DNA of 64,000 nucleotides from Rhipicephalus microplus (lineage: Eukaryota; Arthropoda; Arachnida; Ixodida; Ixodidae), in NCBI RefSeq assembly GCF_043290135.1, contig NC_134709.1, positions 64,954,556 through 65,018,555 of the forward strand, written 5' to 3'. How positions within the stretch are numbered: the first letter of the stretch is position 1; each line of letters starts with the position of its first letter. Under the pieces are notes generated by a model. That model was not told the DNA's origin. It worked only from the letters and a program-made list of their open reading frames with translations, and ran no database searches. Positions 27,100-39,035 of the stretch are shown here, in pieces. Both the position numbers and the translations under genes were made by a program.

Positions 27100-27365
27100 C
27101 CTTGAAAAAGACGATCCCGCTTGTCGAAACACCGGCTCGAGCTCATTGCGGAATTCACCCTGCAAGCAGTGTTCCTTCCTACATTCCGGGAATTCAAGCG
27201 TCACCCACGTGCCTTGCAGCGCAGCACCTCCGTTGCCACAGTCAACAACGGCGGTCACACGTTCGTATCCGGGCAACCACGAAACGAGGCAACGTGAAAT
27301 GACAAGTCACTTCGATGAAAGATGGGACTGCTGTATCAAAAACAGCCGATCGCCGACAAGTCCAC
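27100..27365 (+). repeat. Dispersed repeat, copy 1 (shared with 63800-63930)
   Basis: GGCAACGTGAAATGACAAGT, CACTTCGATGAAAGATGG, TATCAAAAACAGCCGAT and AAGTCCACAG match the copy near 63850 in order. Upstream, CGATCCCGCTTGTCGAAACA followed by CCGGCTCGAGC recalls the 3' part of a non-LTR retroelement; that assignment is weak. Confidence 0.5.
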
Positions 27366-27465
27366 AGTATATCGATTATTGATTATTGGTAAAACGCCAG
27401 GCCTGCATGCGTGTAAAGCGCAGCACCGTCACAGCAAAAGGTGGAACAGCGCCGTTTCTAAACCC

Positions 27466-27466
<1 letters not shown>

Positions 27467-27541
<75 letters not shown>
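27467..27541. repeat. ATTG tetranucleotide run (SINE tail)
   Basis: About 18 uninterrupted GATT units at the 3' end of the minus-strand SINE; the tail of the copy at 58408 is only about six units, so this one expanded. Confidence 0.95.
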
Positions 27542-27673
27542 ATGTGGGGTTTCACGTCCCAAAACTACCATATGATTATGAGAGACGCCGTAGTGGAGGG
27601 CTCCGGAAATTTCGACCACCTGGGGTTCTTCAACATGCACCCAAATCTGAGCACACGGGCCTACGACATTGTT
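27467..27673 (-). mobile_element. Ruka-like SINE, minus strand, 5'-truncated, with a long tail
   Basis: An ATTG-repeat tail of about 74 bases is followed by the conserved body (GGGGTTTCACGTCCCAAAAC, GACGCCGTAGTGGAGGGC, CACCTGGGGTTCTTCAACAT). The tRNA-like head is missing. GTTTCTAAA occurs on both sides (27453 and 27671 regions) and may be a short target duplication. Body identity to the copy at 58408 is high, so this insertion is young. Confidence 0.82.
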
Positions 27674-30250
27674 TCTAAAACGTTGTTTCTACGAAGTGTC
27701 GAAACTTGAGCAGGTTGGTGAGACACAATGTGAGTATCAGAACAGCGCAACAGATCAAGACTGACAAAGAATGGCACACAGCGTGGACTTTGAACAAAGA
27801 TCAGCTATCTTTGTTAAAGGTCAGTGGTGTGTGTGTATACTGTCGTCAGTCTTGTGGCGCTGTTCTGATATTCATTTCTAAGAGCCGTTGCAAACTCTCT
27901 CGGGGCTGCGCATACAAGTACACTTCCAAGGTACCTACTACCTTATTACTTCATTCGGCGACTGATGACGATGAAGAATTATGACTGATCTCTTTGTAAT
28001 TGCTTGGAATCATTCAAAGGCCGCAGTTTCGTACTATACGTGTCGCTGCCACGCGAAATTTATGGATTATAAACATTCGGCCCCTATACGTGATGGCCGC
28101 GACGGGTTTCATGGCTCTCGCTACTTATTTCCGGCTCTCGCCACGTCGCGAAGTGCGACAACATTTCGAGATTCGTGGCTCGCGCTTGTCGATTTATTCG
28201 AAGGACGACAAAGGCGACTCGATCACGAGAAAGGAAGCGAGGGAAAGCCGGTAAAAAGGATCGCTACTCATTAGTGCATTCCATACGGAGAAGGAAAAGA
28301 GGAAGAGAACGGGGACGATAAGGAAGGCCGGAGAGGAGCGATTGGGGAGGAAAGGGGGGCAGGGTAGATGGCTTCCTATGCGTGCTTCAAGGGAGATACC
28401 CTTCGCCGCATTCTCCGGCCGAGCGGAAGAGCAATTGGCCGCCGCCGCTCCGTCTTCGTTCGCGCCCCCAACCGCACGGTGCTGCATCACCCCCACCCCC
28501 CCTTTCCTTGCCATTCAGGCTTCGCCCAGCGACGCTTCTTCTATACGGATGGCCCCGCCATTACTCAAGCATCCGTGCGACGCACCGCGATGTAGGGCTT
28601 GCTTTTTGTCTTTTTTCTGGCTTCCGCTTCGAGCTCTTGGCTCGTGGCTGTTTTCTCCGACGTGGCATGCATACGAATGGCCCTTGAGAGAAAAAGGGGA
28701 CGAGGGCAAAGTCGTTACTTGGCGCCTTGCCTTTTTTCGGGTCCTTGACGTAATTAAAACGTACTCTTTCATTCGCGCGTCGGGTTCGAGTGTGTTCTTA
28801 ACCGGGCATCCACGGTAGCTGCGGCTGAATTCGGTGGTGGCGGAAAGTCTGTTCGTGTTTGCGATAACATTGAGAAGTTCAACAGCCAAGCGGGAAATGC
28901 AGGTGTGCCTTTCAAAGAGCGCTGCCCGAACAACGTTAAATGAGATACCAATTGATGTGGCCCGTTTAGAAAACGGTGGCATTCCTATGCTGCGACGTGT
29001 TTACAGTGCGAGAGAAGACAAAGGACGAGGTTATTAATCGTCTAATCCGTCCTCTTATGGTACACCTGCGTAGAACCTCTGAAATGTGTAAGTGATCTAC
29101 TTTAACGTGTACGTATTCGTGGCGTAGCCAGGCCATGGCACACCAGGCCTGTGCCCGCTCCACCCCCTCGCGAGGAATTTTTTTCGCCATGGCATACATA
29201 CCGCAAAATGACCATTTCCCTGCTTGCCCCTCCCCCTTCAGATAAAAGAGGTGCCTACCCACCCCTACACTTGCAAAAAAATTTCCACCGACCCTCCTGG
29301 TACTTATTCGGCAAGCAATAAATCAAAAACGAATACACAGAAATAAATTATGTATTCATACCAGAAAGGGATAAAATAAAGCCACAGTGTAGGTACAGCG
29401 ATTATTGTGCTTGTCTGCTGTCCTGAAGGTCGAGGGTTTGATCTACGCCGCCAGGGTCACGACGCACGACAGGCTCAAACGCAACTTCCGGCTATGCATA
29501 CCTGGCACACTCCGCCTGCTCACAGCGCTTTTACCACCACGATTTTAGTAAGCTTCGCCGCGTCACGTTTGCGCATTGCGGTGAATCTTGAGCCATGCCA
29601 AAGAGCGTACCACCTGCGTCACATCCGAACTGCATTGTGGTCGCATTCAGAGTGTATATTATGTTGACTCAACTATCAAACCACAGCCTTGCATGGACAT
29701 GCGTACCGGAGCCCCTCCTCACCAGTCCCGTCAACATTTAAAGAGGACGGTTAGGGCCAGGCCAGTTTTGTAGCGTAAGCCACACTGGCCGAGGTTGAGC
29801 AGTTTCGCGTGGCTTACCGAGAGCCGTGCTACGCATGCCCAAGGAACGGTGACGTGACACGGGGCACTGGAGCGCCGGAAAAGGCCTGGAAGCTCCCGGA
29901 GTGACATGTCACTGAAGGGTTGGCGCTTGACTCGCCTGAGTTCACTCATTAGTGCGTTCGTCCGTGCGTCCATCCGTGAGTCCGTCCATCTGTCTGTAGC
30001 TCATGCTATGTATATCCTATCATATCCCAGCTAAGCCACGGCTAACTTATTTTTAAACAACGGCAACCGAAGGCCCGTATTTTGCATAATAAGAACTGTT
30101 TACTTCCATCTTTACTCCCGGAAAGCCTAGGACTATAGAAAGGTCATTGTAAGAAGCACCTAATTGCTTCACTTTCATGTTTGGGTCCATTAATTCTTCA
30201 CCGCGTTGTCTTTTGGGCTCGATCAATTCGAGGCAGGATGACCCCGCCGT

Positions 30251-30300
30251 GTACCTTAGGCCCTTGACCACCCGCCATGGTGGTCAAGGGCCTAAGGTAC
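30251..30300. repeat. Perfect inverted repeat, 22-base arms, at a SINE head
   Basis: GTACCTTAGGCCCTTGACCACC (30251-30272) and its exact reverse complement (30279-30300) flank the 6-base spacer CGCCAT. The right arm is the head of the plus-strand SINE; the left arm looks like the head of an otherwise missing minus-strand copy. Confidence 0.9.
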
Positions 30301-30412
30301 TCGGCTGCTGACCCGCAGGTCACGGGATCGAAATCCGGCTAAGGCGTACGCATTTTAGATGCAGACGAAAATACTGTAAGACCGTGTGCTCGAACTTGGG
30401 TGCACGCCATAG
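30279..30412 (+). mobile_element. Ruka-like SINE, plus strand, 3'-incomplete
   Basis: The head is GGTGGTCAAGGGCCTAAGG with box A, then TGACCCGCAGGTCACGGGAT and CGAAATCCGG for box B near 30325. It runs to GTGCTCGAACTTGGGTGCAC and then meets a minus-strand copy, giving two SINEs joined at their 3' parts. Confidence 0.72.
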
Positions 30413-30603
30413 TACAACGCCATAGTGGGGGGCTCCAAAAATTTAGACCACCTAAGGCTCTTAACGTGCACCCAAATTCGAACACACGGGCATACACCAT
30501 TTTCGCCTCCATCGAAAATGCAGCCGTCGCAGCCGGCATTCGATCCCGCGACTTGTGGGTCAGCAGCCGAGTACCTTAGCCACTAGACCACCACAGTGGG
30601 GCC
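30413..30603 (-). mobile_element. Ruka-like SINE, minus strand, abutting the previous copy
   Basis: Read on the minus strand it has the head GGTGGTCTAGTGGCTAAGG, box B GGGATCGAATGCC and the body to GGAGCCCCCCACTATGGCG. With the plus copy it makes an imperfect inverted repeat of about 130 bases per arm, able to fold as RNA or cruciform DNA. Confidence 0.75.
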
Positions 30604-31199
30604 AGTCGGTCAAAGTTATGAATGGCCCGATGTATCCACGTCAACTCGCAAAACAAGGCCTGGGAAAATCAAGTTATTGTTCCAACTGGACTGAATATTT
30701 ACACATTTTGCCGCTCCAAAGTAAAGACTTCGGGCTTCGGAAATTGCTCTGAATGAAAGTTTTTTTTTTTCAACGCACGGAAGTGCTTTTATTCAAGGTC
30801 CCGAAGACACGTTGATAAGACGGATAAGTGTTAGTGGCCACGCAAGCTAATGTACCAGATGAAACCAAAAAATAAAATCGCTTCAGCTTCGACATCGTTT
30901 GACAACTCTTCGTCGTTTCCAAAACGTTGCCGACACCGGCTTCTGATAAGATAAGGGTCGTAATGATATAAAGGCGACCCCACCTACGCATGTCCTTCAT
31001 TTGAGGCATGTAACACCAGGAGAGAACAACGCGCTCGCTATTGATACTTTCACAGGTTGTTTAGGGGCCCTCTACTCATCGCCAATGCAAACACTACCGC
31101 TCGATTAATAAAAGCAAAGAAGAAATTTTTAAAAAATGTCTTCTACCTCCCAGAAGGGAATCGTGAGGAAATGCGAAGGCATTTCTTGTGCCGAGAGCG

Positions 31200-32225
31200 G
31201 TACCGTTGCCGTCAGACGTTCGCGTTCACCGACCTTGAGAGGCACTCAGCCAGCGAACGGTCACGACTGAGGAGCAAGCGGATGGCAGAGTGGGGCGCCA
31301 GCAGCATTCTCGGCTCTGCGTTGGCGTTTCACAACAGTGTCTCGAGCACACAATATCCGTGTGTTCTTGAGAGGCGCCCAGCCAGCGAACGGTCGAGAGT
31401 GATGCGCGAGTGTGCGGGCGAGTGGGGCGCAGGAAGGAGAGCGAGCGAACGGCGAGAGAAAAAGCTGCGAAGCACTGCACCTACCCTCTTTCGCACCACA
31501 TGCTCCGGATGCAAGGGGAGAGGATAAGCGCGTGCGCCCGCAGCTGTTGCTATGAGAGAGGGAGCGAGAGCGGAGAGATAACACCTGCCGGCACGCGGAC
31601 ACCGCTGCAGACGACGCAGGATGCCTGACATAACATAGCCCGACTACGAAACGCATTCGCATTTAACAATTTCACCTCCTCCCGCTAAAGGGGACCATAC
31701 GTAGATACGAAGCAGTGGGCGCTAACGTGGCGGCTTGATGCTAGCGCTCATCGCGGCATGGAGCAGGAGAGAAAGAGAGAAACCTGAGGAGGCGCAAAGC
31801 ACGCAGTGATGGACCGGCGTTGCCTACTAGAACATGCTAGTCGCTGCTAATAGGTAATGGGAGATGGAAGACTCCTATTGAACAAAGAGACATGCAGTCC
31901 GCCTTTAGTTAACGCGCACGCTGCGAATTTTCATTGTTCAACAACGCAAAGGAAAAATTTCCTACCGGCTCTATACCTTGGATGTCAAGACCCCGGGCCT
32001 GTATATATACGGGGTGGCCAGCGAACAGTTATGCAGTACGATCAGTTGGTTTTTCCCATCAATACACTCGCTAGCAGACACTGCATGCGTCGCCGCTGCG
32101 AAGCTAGAAGGGGGAGAGTAGGAGAGCAGAGAGAAAGGAAGGAGACGCTCAGTACAAGGTGATCTCTCCCAACACCGGATTTAACCCCGCTCTAAGATGC
32201 TTCGCATCTAAAGAGGTGCGGTCGG
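31200..32225. repeat. GC-rich, internally repetitive stretch, probably a dispersed repeat
   Basis: GAGAGGC(A/G)C(T/C)CAGCCAGCGAACGG occurs at 31228 and 31370, each followed by GAGTGGGGCGC. The following part (31680-32220) holds GCGCACGCTGCGAATTTTC and TTCAACAACGCAAAGG. Long frames here are Arg/Ser-rich in both directions and carry no domain. Confidence 0.35.
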
Positions 32226-32365
32226 TCACGATGAAGCACACGGCGGGTATAATCGGGAGCGCTTCGTTGGCAGTTGCCTGCGCGTTGGCGCTAGTAGATG
32301 TACAGCGACGCCCGTTAAGAACAAAAGAGCGGGGGGGGAAAATCACGGTGTATCCACAGAGACAA

Positions 32366-32580
32366 TGATGATGAGTGGGGCGAAGCGTCCGTTCGTGCTT
32401 CCGTCTACCACCATCCAACTACCACCATCTCACATCTTTTCGTCATCTATTCATCATATACAAGAACCGCCATCCAGCGAACATTTAAAGGACTAAACGA
32501 GAGGTGGCTACCTACTACTAACACATACATCAGGGCCGCACGACCAACGGCTTAAGGAGCTTTGCCTCTAAAACGGGGTT
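32366..32580 (-). repeat. Dispersed repeat bounded by GGGGCGAAGC and TAAGGAGCTTTGCCTC
   Basis: ATGATGAGTGGGGCGAAGCG followed by TCCGTTCGTGCTTCCGTC opens it, and TAAGGAGCTTTGCCTCTAAA closes it. The same ends occur in reverse order at 36156-36620. A non-autonomous element with similar ends is likely. Confidence 0.45.
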
Positions 32581-33589
32581 GTGGCATGCGCGAGGTGATG
32601 CATCCGCCCTATATAAACATTCAAAGCAGCCGCCGCGTTTCATAATGTCCTTGAACAGCATTAAAAGATGTCAACATCCGGTGCCATAAATTTCCACGTG
32701 ACCATGAATAGCGGTAAAAGTCCTTATGATAAGATACCACATCTTGTTTACAAAAAAGATAGTGCATCTAGAGGAGTATTGATGACATTATCTTAAATAA
32801 TATTTGCCAAGAATGTGAAGCCCCTGAGAAAAACCGCGGCACAAAGACGCGTTTGCGTTTTCAGGGGCGAAGTTCTATAAAACCGTGGGTCTGTCTATGC
32901 ATGTCTTTTTTGGCCGGTTCTTAACCACCTAGTTCTCCGACTCACTCAGCAGGTGGCCCTAGTGTGAGTGATAGACAGACAAAAAGACAGATGGACGGAC
33001 GCATGGACGGATGGACCTGGTTGCCAATGACTGCATCGTGCAGCACATGCTTTCCGAATACGCACTCAGATGTATCCATATGCAACCTACCACGATTCGA
33101 GGGAGGTTCATAGACATAGTGTTTGCAAACTTCCCACTGCAGGCAGTATAAGAACCTCTCTCGCTTCATTTCACAGACTTTAAAGCATTAATAATGAAGG
33201 AGTCTCGCAATCCGGGCCATTACAACGAAGATATGAAAAGAACAAAAACGAAGAAACGAAACAACAAATTAACAAGAACAAGATAAAAAGTTGATTTGTG
33301 TAATATACGCAGGATCTTATGTCTTTCTAATGATGTAATGGGTTAACTTTCACAGGATAGTTACGGCTAACCGATGATCTCCTCCTCTCGAGCTTCGCCC
33401 ACTTATCATCATTCATTCTGTGAATACGGCGTGATTTTTTATACAACCTTTGTGCGACCCTTGTGGGGCCATAACGGCAGTAGGTTCAACTGGACAGCTC
33501 AACCTATTTTTCTGCGCACACAACAGACTGCCACCTTCCACACCCCCCCCCCCCCTTTTTTTTTTCATTGCTGTTTCATAGCCGTGCGG

Positions 33590-33840
33590 CTCAGCTAATG
33601 CATAGGAAACTTCGAACATTGTGTGCTTGCCAGATGCTGAACATATAGAATGTGTTATGATATTCGGTGGTATTTGACATGACAGGTTAAGAGGTACAAA
33701 CTTTCGATGATGTTGTCCCTGTACTGTTTGTTCACTTATTCCAGATTACTGAAAACTTGGCAAAAATGTGAAGAACGTTTGGGATGATGACAGAGCGTTT
33801 GAGGGGGTCAGCTACAGTGTGATTAATGTACCTCACGGCC
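33590..33840 (+). repeat. Leader-like repeat preceding satellite cluster 3 (similar to 53985-54170)
   Basis: GTGGTATTTGACATGACAGG, TTAAGAGGTACAAACTTTCG, TTTGTTCACTTATTCCAG and AGAGCGTTTGAGGGGGTCAG correspond in order to GTAGTATTTACGAGCAG, TTAAAAGGTGCAAACTATG, TTTGTTCATTTGTTCCAG and AGAACGTTTGAGGAGGTTGC at 53996-54140. Both precede satellite units by a similar distance. Confidence 0.6.
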
Positions 33841-33914
33841 GCAACTATCCCCATCAGAAATATACGTATTCTACGGCGAAACTGAGATACTACCCACTAT
33901 TAACCACTACGCTC

Positions 33915-35670
33915 AAAGCCTGCCGGGACGGCTTTTAGCTCTCCCATAGTAGAGTTGGGAGCACCATAAATCGTTAACCACTTTTTCTAAACACAAGTAT
34001 GCAGTGGAAGTCTAGCCACAGGGATAACTTCGTCGTACTCTTAATGGCTATCGGAGCCTTCGTCTTATGGAAACGAAGGGGACTGGCCTGCCCAAGGGGA
34101 CGCCCCCAGAGAGCCATGTTTCCCCTACTACATCGGCTAAGAAACATAATGCTTATGCATCATAATGCAGAACTAGTCATGCTGGGAGAGGAGGCTTTCC
34201 TCCGACGCTGGTCTACACGATTTATTATTGTTAAAAACAACAGTGTCCATGCCTTTCCTCCCCTACTGAGGAGGTGGGCTAGAGCTTGTACCACTGTGAC
34301 ATTACAGTGTGTGTTTTCCTTTTCTTCCTTAGAAACATGTCCTTTTTGTGAAATATTGTTCTTGAGCATGAGAGAAAACTGTCCCCACAAGTGAATGCTA
34401 AGCATCAACCTACAGTGTGAATGACCCCCCCCCCCCCTTGTTTATTCACATAGCCTTACTATTTATTTAAATTTAATCATCTCGATGTCATGAATTTCCT
34501 GTCTCTGTTGTAGAATTTCGCATTGCACGTCACTGCATACACTATAAGTTCTTTCGCTGTATATAACAGCTTGCATTGTACATACGCATTGCTCACCATT
34601 GTCCGTTTTCTGTGTGCACATAAGCTGTGTATGATATATCCAGAAATAAAATTCTCCTAAACGAGGTCACACACTATGATCAATCGATCATGTAGTCAAT
34701 GTTCTTTCGGGACGGCTTACTGCTCTCCCATAGTTGAGTGCTAAGTACTCTAAATCGTTAACCACCTTTTCTAAACACACTAAGGTCATCAAATGTGAGG
34801 CCCACGGGACGTCTTCAATCCCTCCCATAGTAGAGTACCTATTGCTCTAAATCGTCACCACCTTTTAAAAAAAAACACTATCTTCTGGCTGCGCACAGGA
34901 CGGCTTTATGCTCTCCCATAGTAGAGTATCTAGTACTCAAAATCGTTAACTACTTTTTCTAAACACACACACAGGATTGCCTCCTCTCTGGGCTGCTGCA
35001 CGAGAGTACAAAAGCCAGCGTAACAGCTTCGGCAGTGCATTGGGGGAGGGGGGGGGGGTTCACGCGCACTAACAACAGCCCAGAGAGGACTACGGCGGCA
35101 CCCAAGGAGCTTTGAGTGAAAAGGTCTATACGTCGTTCTCCAGCAGACTTGTCATTCTCGTCGATGCAGCCTCCTCACGTGTGAGGGCCACGGGACGGCT
35201 TTCAGCTGTACCACAGTAGAGTACCTTGTGCTCAAAATCGCTACCCTCTTCTAAACACGCATACACAGCTAATTGCAGTTTTCTTGTCTGTTTGCGTTCC
35301 ACAGTTCTATGCGCATGTTGCGCTTGATTGGACAGGGACGGCTTTCTGCTCTCCCAAACGTTGTACGTGCTGTAGAGTACCAAGTGCTCTAAATTTTTAA
35401 ACATTTGTTATAAACTCAAGCTAATTGTCTCACGGAGACTCCCATCAACGTCCACGGGACGTCTTCATGCTCTCCCCTAGTAGAGTACCATGTACTCTAA
35501 ACCATTAACAGCGTTTTCTAAACACAGTTAAGCATCCCTTTTTTGACATGCACCCGTTCAAAACTATTTTCGGCAACACGGCCTCATAAAGTCTTAGGCC
35601 CTAGGGAGGGCCCAGTGCTCTCCCATAGCAGAGTACCAAGTACTCTAGCCCACCAGTATTTCTAAAAACC
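33915..35670 (+). repeat. Dyad satellite cluster 3 (about 8 units)
   Basis: Units are seen at about 33928, 34710, 34805, 34905, 35195, 35337, 35458 and 35612. Each has (G)GGACGGCTTT, CTCTCCCATAGTAGAGTACC and AAGTACTCTAAATCGTTAAC, ending CTAAACACA. A TCATCAAGTGTGAGGCCCAC-like spacer recurs (34786, 35176). Units are not strictly tandem: unrelated sequence of up to 700 bases lies between some. Confidence 0.85.
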
Positions 35671-36155
35671 TTGTACGTGCTGTATCAGTGACGCTGCTCA
35701 GCGGAAATACGGCAGAAGTCTCGCACAGACACCTATCCCGCACTTCAGAAGATACTCCAGTGGTATTTGATATGCGCTTTAGCGGCGATGCTGTTTAGTG
35801 TAAATACGGCGGAAGCCTCGTAGAGACAGTTATCTTGCACTTCAGAAAATACTAATTATCTCGCTGAGCAACTGGAAACTCGGCGAAGAGGCTTTCCTTC
35901 AATGATAGCACGAACATTCTTTTTTTCGGAGTAAGGAAGACACAGCGGGAGTTCCCACTTGTTCCGTAGTAGCCAAGCGCTACTAACTCTAGGTAGCGTG
36001 CATGTGTGGCATTCTCTGGCGTGTGAACGATTCGATCCATTTTATTTTTCTTTAACTTGCAACATTCATATACACAGAGATAAATTGGCGTTTCAGTGCT
36101 CAGTTGTGAGGTGTACCTATACACCGTTTTAGCTTGTTTTTGTTGTTTCGTTTTA

Positions 36156-36620
36156 AGGGCGAAGCTCCTTATAGCGTGGCTCGTGCGTCCTCCGTCGACG
36201 TTGTGCCTAACCTGTGGCACATATATCCGCATACAATTGGCAGATACCCGCCCTTGGGCACATATCCGCGTGTCCACATGTTACGAAAAACGTAGCACGG
36301 CGTCGTTGTCAATCTCTCGGTGTTAACAAAGCGCTGGGAGCAGAAATGCGGTACATGCTCTCGTTTAGTCTTTGGATTGTCCGCTGGATGGCGGTACTTG
36401 TATATGATAAATATATGATAAAAAGAAGCGAGATGGCTGTACTTGAGGTGTTCACTAGATGGCCGGATGGACGCACAGACATAGAGACAAGAACACGGGC
36501 AAACAGACACATGGATGGACGAACGGACGCACGCGCAGACGGGCGCATGTACGGAAGGACGGATGCATGGACGGAATTACGGGCGGATTGATGGACGCTT
36601 CGCCCCACTCATCATCATTC
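36156..36620 (+). repeat. Dispersed repeat of the same family with an internal GGACGGA minisatellite
   Basis: It opens GGGCGAAGCTCCTTATAGCG and closes GACGCTTCGCCCCACTCATC near 36593. Its inside (36466-36600) is a degenerate minisatellite of GGACGNA/GGATGNA words. CTTCGCCC(C)ACT(C/T)ATCATC also occurs at 33391, with a similar downstream stretch, as a third partial copy. Confidence 0.5.
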
Positions 36621-36833
36621 AATCCGTTGATATGCTGTGATTTGTATGTACAGGTTACGTGTGCAACAAATCTTCCTTACTGGAACTTTGTGCTTAGTCG
36701 TTTGTGTGTTATCATTACTGTCCTTAATGTTTGGGCACTGTTTCCAATGGTTTGTTCCGTGCCACGATGGGATAAATTTTTTCTAAACACAGTAAGAAGT
36801 ACGCTATGTTTTAAAGCTTTTCTTTAAAATGAG

Positions 36834-36858
36834 TATCTATCTATCTATCTATCTATCT
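36834..36858. repeat. ATCT tetranucleotide run
   Basis: About six units of CTAT/ATCT, a short relative of the long tract at 51323. Confidence 0.9.
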
Positions 36859-37109
36859 TCATTTTTCATCGAATTTTATCATTTTTTTTCACTCCTTTGA
36901 TGATAACCTTACCATTTGTTACACTGGAGCAACAGGATACAATAAAAAAATAAGGGCATCCTAGTATCTTCGTCACGTATCAGCTGCGACAATGTGCTAC
37001 ATTTTCTCTGCGTCTACGGGGCTTTGAGTGTTCTACAATTTCGCAAGCCAAGACGAAAGAATCCTACTCTTTTTATTTGTAATCTATATATCTCATTCAA
37101 GTCGTCTTA

Positions 37110-38100
37110 GTGGAGGCGAGCTTTTCTTCTATTTCCCGCTGGCTAGAAACTCGAAACACATGTGAGCTTCCAAGAACTGCCAGGGCTGCAGAGACGTTCG
37201 CAGTCCGCGACACGTCGTATCGACCAAAGCCCGATCGCAGCGCCCTGGGAGGCGGTGAGAAAGAGTGTTACGAGCACCGAGGAGTAGGGCAGGGAGAAGG
37301 TCGAAGAAGCGAAAGGTGGTGAGAAAAGCCCGGATTCTAGGAGAGAGAAAGCGCAATGGACTCCGGAGAGAGAGCCCGAGTTCCGAGACCGAAAGCCCGG
37401 GCGAAGAACGACGATGCAAGGAGCGGGAGCGAGAGAGAGAGCTTTAACCCGCTGCGGCGGGCAGAGGTTGCTCCCGGGGCCGAGTCTGTTGCCGCGGCTC
37501 GACCAATGGGGTGCGAGCTACGGTTCCGATGGTGGAGTCCGCCGCCCCGGGCCCGACTCCCCCCGGAACCCGGGGCCCGTTGCTGCGGAAACTCCACTGC
37601 CAGGGGGCGGAGTGTTGTTCATTGAAAGAGTCTAGACTCCGCCCTTGGCTCGCGCTGCTGGACGTATCTATGCCTTCGGCGCTCTATATGGGCTGCGGTG
37701 ACTGCGCTCTGCGGTAGTTTTGCACTGCGCAACTGGCGATGGAAAGGAGGGTTACTAGGGGGAAGGAATACAGTGCAGGTGAGGTTCGACTCGGGTACGA
37801 AGAGCAGTTATAACTTTGGGTCGGGCTACACAGCGTCACTCCCTTCATTTTGTGCGTCCACTGGCACTAAACCCTTCCTCTCAGGCCTCTGCCGCAGTGG
37901 CACTGGCGCAGTCCGGCGCGACTATAGATACGGTGCAGTCTGTCTCCGCCCTGAAGCGGGAAGTCAGCTAGCGCCCCCTAGGCTTCATGGAGTAACTGGT
38001 GAGGGAAGGGCTCGGCAAAGTCCGGCGGGAGAGGGGGAGAAAATAGTTTGCGCGGTGTACGAACGGAGAGAAACGCGTAGATAAGCGAGGAAAATAAAGT
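37110..38100 (+). promoter_or_regulatory. Second CpG-rich block, possible alternative promoter and 5' exon
   Basis: About 1 kb of CpG-dense sequence in an otherwise AT-richer intron. It holds a CCAAT box (GACCAATGGGG near 37501), GGGGGCGG (near 37605) and GACTCCGCCC (near 37636). A strong donor CAG|GTGAGG follows at 37779. A short frame from the ATG at 37739 (MERRVTRGKEYSA) ends in phase 1 at this donor, so it could join exon 3 in frame but not exon 2. Whether it is transcribed is unknown; it could instead be a GC-rich repeat. Confidence 0.3.
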
Positions 38101-38811
38101 TGGAAGAAGGCGAAGGCGGGGTGGGGGAGGGGGGGGACGCAAAGCAGTTATGGATAAAGGCCGAGGGCCCGCAGAGTTTTGATCAAAGTCGTATTATCAA
38201 CACCGTCGGTCTCGCTTCTGTACTCGCAGGCGCGTGTGTATACGATCGCAGTGGAGCGCGGGACTCGCTCGAAAGGCGGTCGAGGAAAGAGACGGAAGGG
38301 AAGAGATGTTTAGTGGCAGAGCGCCAACTCGAGGCCGCCTGTTATTCTGGCGGTACGCTGTACTTTTCATTTAGGCTGCCGCGCCGTCTGTGCCTGTCTA
38401 TATCAGTTCGGGCGAAACGTACCGTTCGAGATTATTTATTCTTTTCGCTTCTGTTCTGTGTACTTCAGAGCAGCTGTGCGTAATATTTTTTTTTTTTTTC
38501 GCGGTGATATTGTACAACCCATTTTCTCGAGCTAACCGCACCGCCATATTGCGGCCTCCTCTACCGCGTCCTGTCGTGTCGGCCGGCAGCGGCCATGTTG
38601 ACTCTTCAGCTGTGTTGCGGGTGCCACAGATGTCAGACTGTTGTCTGTAGGTCTCTTTTCATCCGCGTAAATGAAATCAATGGACGATTGTTACACATTA
38701 CAGCAGGAAATACGCAACTGCTTTCTCGGTTATTAGTGTATTTCAGTTCGATATACCATCATGCCATAGGGTATCTTGGTCGTTGGACTTAGGAGACGAA
38801 GCTACCCGCCA

Positions 38812-39035
38812 CGCTGTTCCTGTAGGTAGCACGCTCGACTGTTCACTCGAAGGTTGCGCGATCGAATCCTGGCCACTTTCGGTAGAGGCGAAAATGCTGG
38901 AGGCCCATGTACTTGCATTTACATGTACGTTGCAGAACTCCAGGTCGTCAAAATTACCTGTAGCCTTCCATCAAGGCACCCCTCATAATTATATTGTGGT
39001 TTTGGGACGTCAAGCCCCAACATCTATTATTATTA
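38812..39035 (+). mobile_element. Ruka-like SINE, plus strand
   Basis: TGTAGGTAGCACGCTCGACT (box A region) and GCGATCGAATCCTGGCCAC (box B, near 38859) head the element. The body has GAGGCGAAAATGCTGGAGGC and the 3' end has TCATAATTATATTGTGGTTT followed by TGGGACGTCAAGCCCCAACA. Moderately diverged. Confidence 0.72.

Noticed and set aside
29400..29470. Possible SINE head with GGTCGAGGGTTTGATCT
   Set aside because: Only a weak box B is visible, with no box A and no family body around it.
31057..31662. 156-codon + frame and 133-codon - frame, Arg/Ser-rich
   Set aside because: They overlap on both strands in an internally repeated GC-rich segment and look like a repeat rather than a protein.
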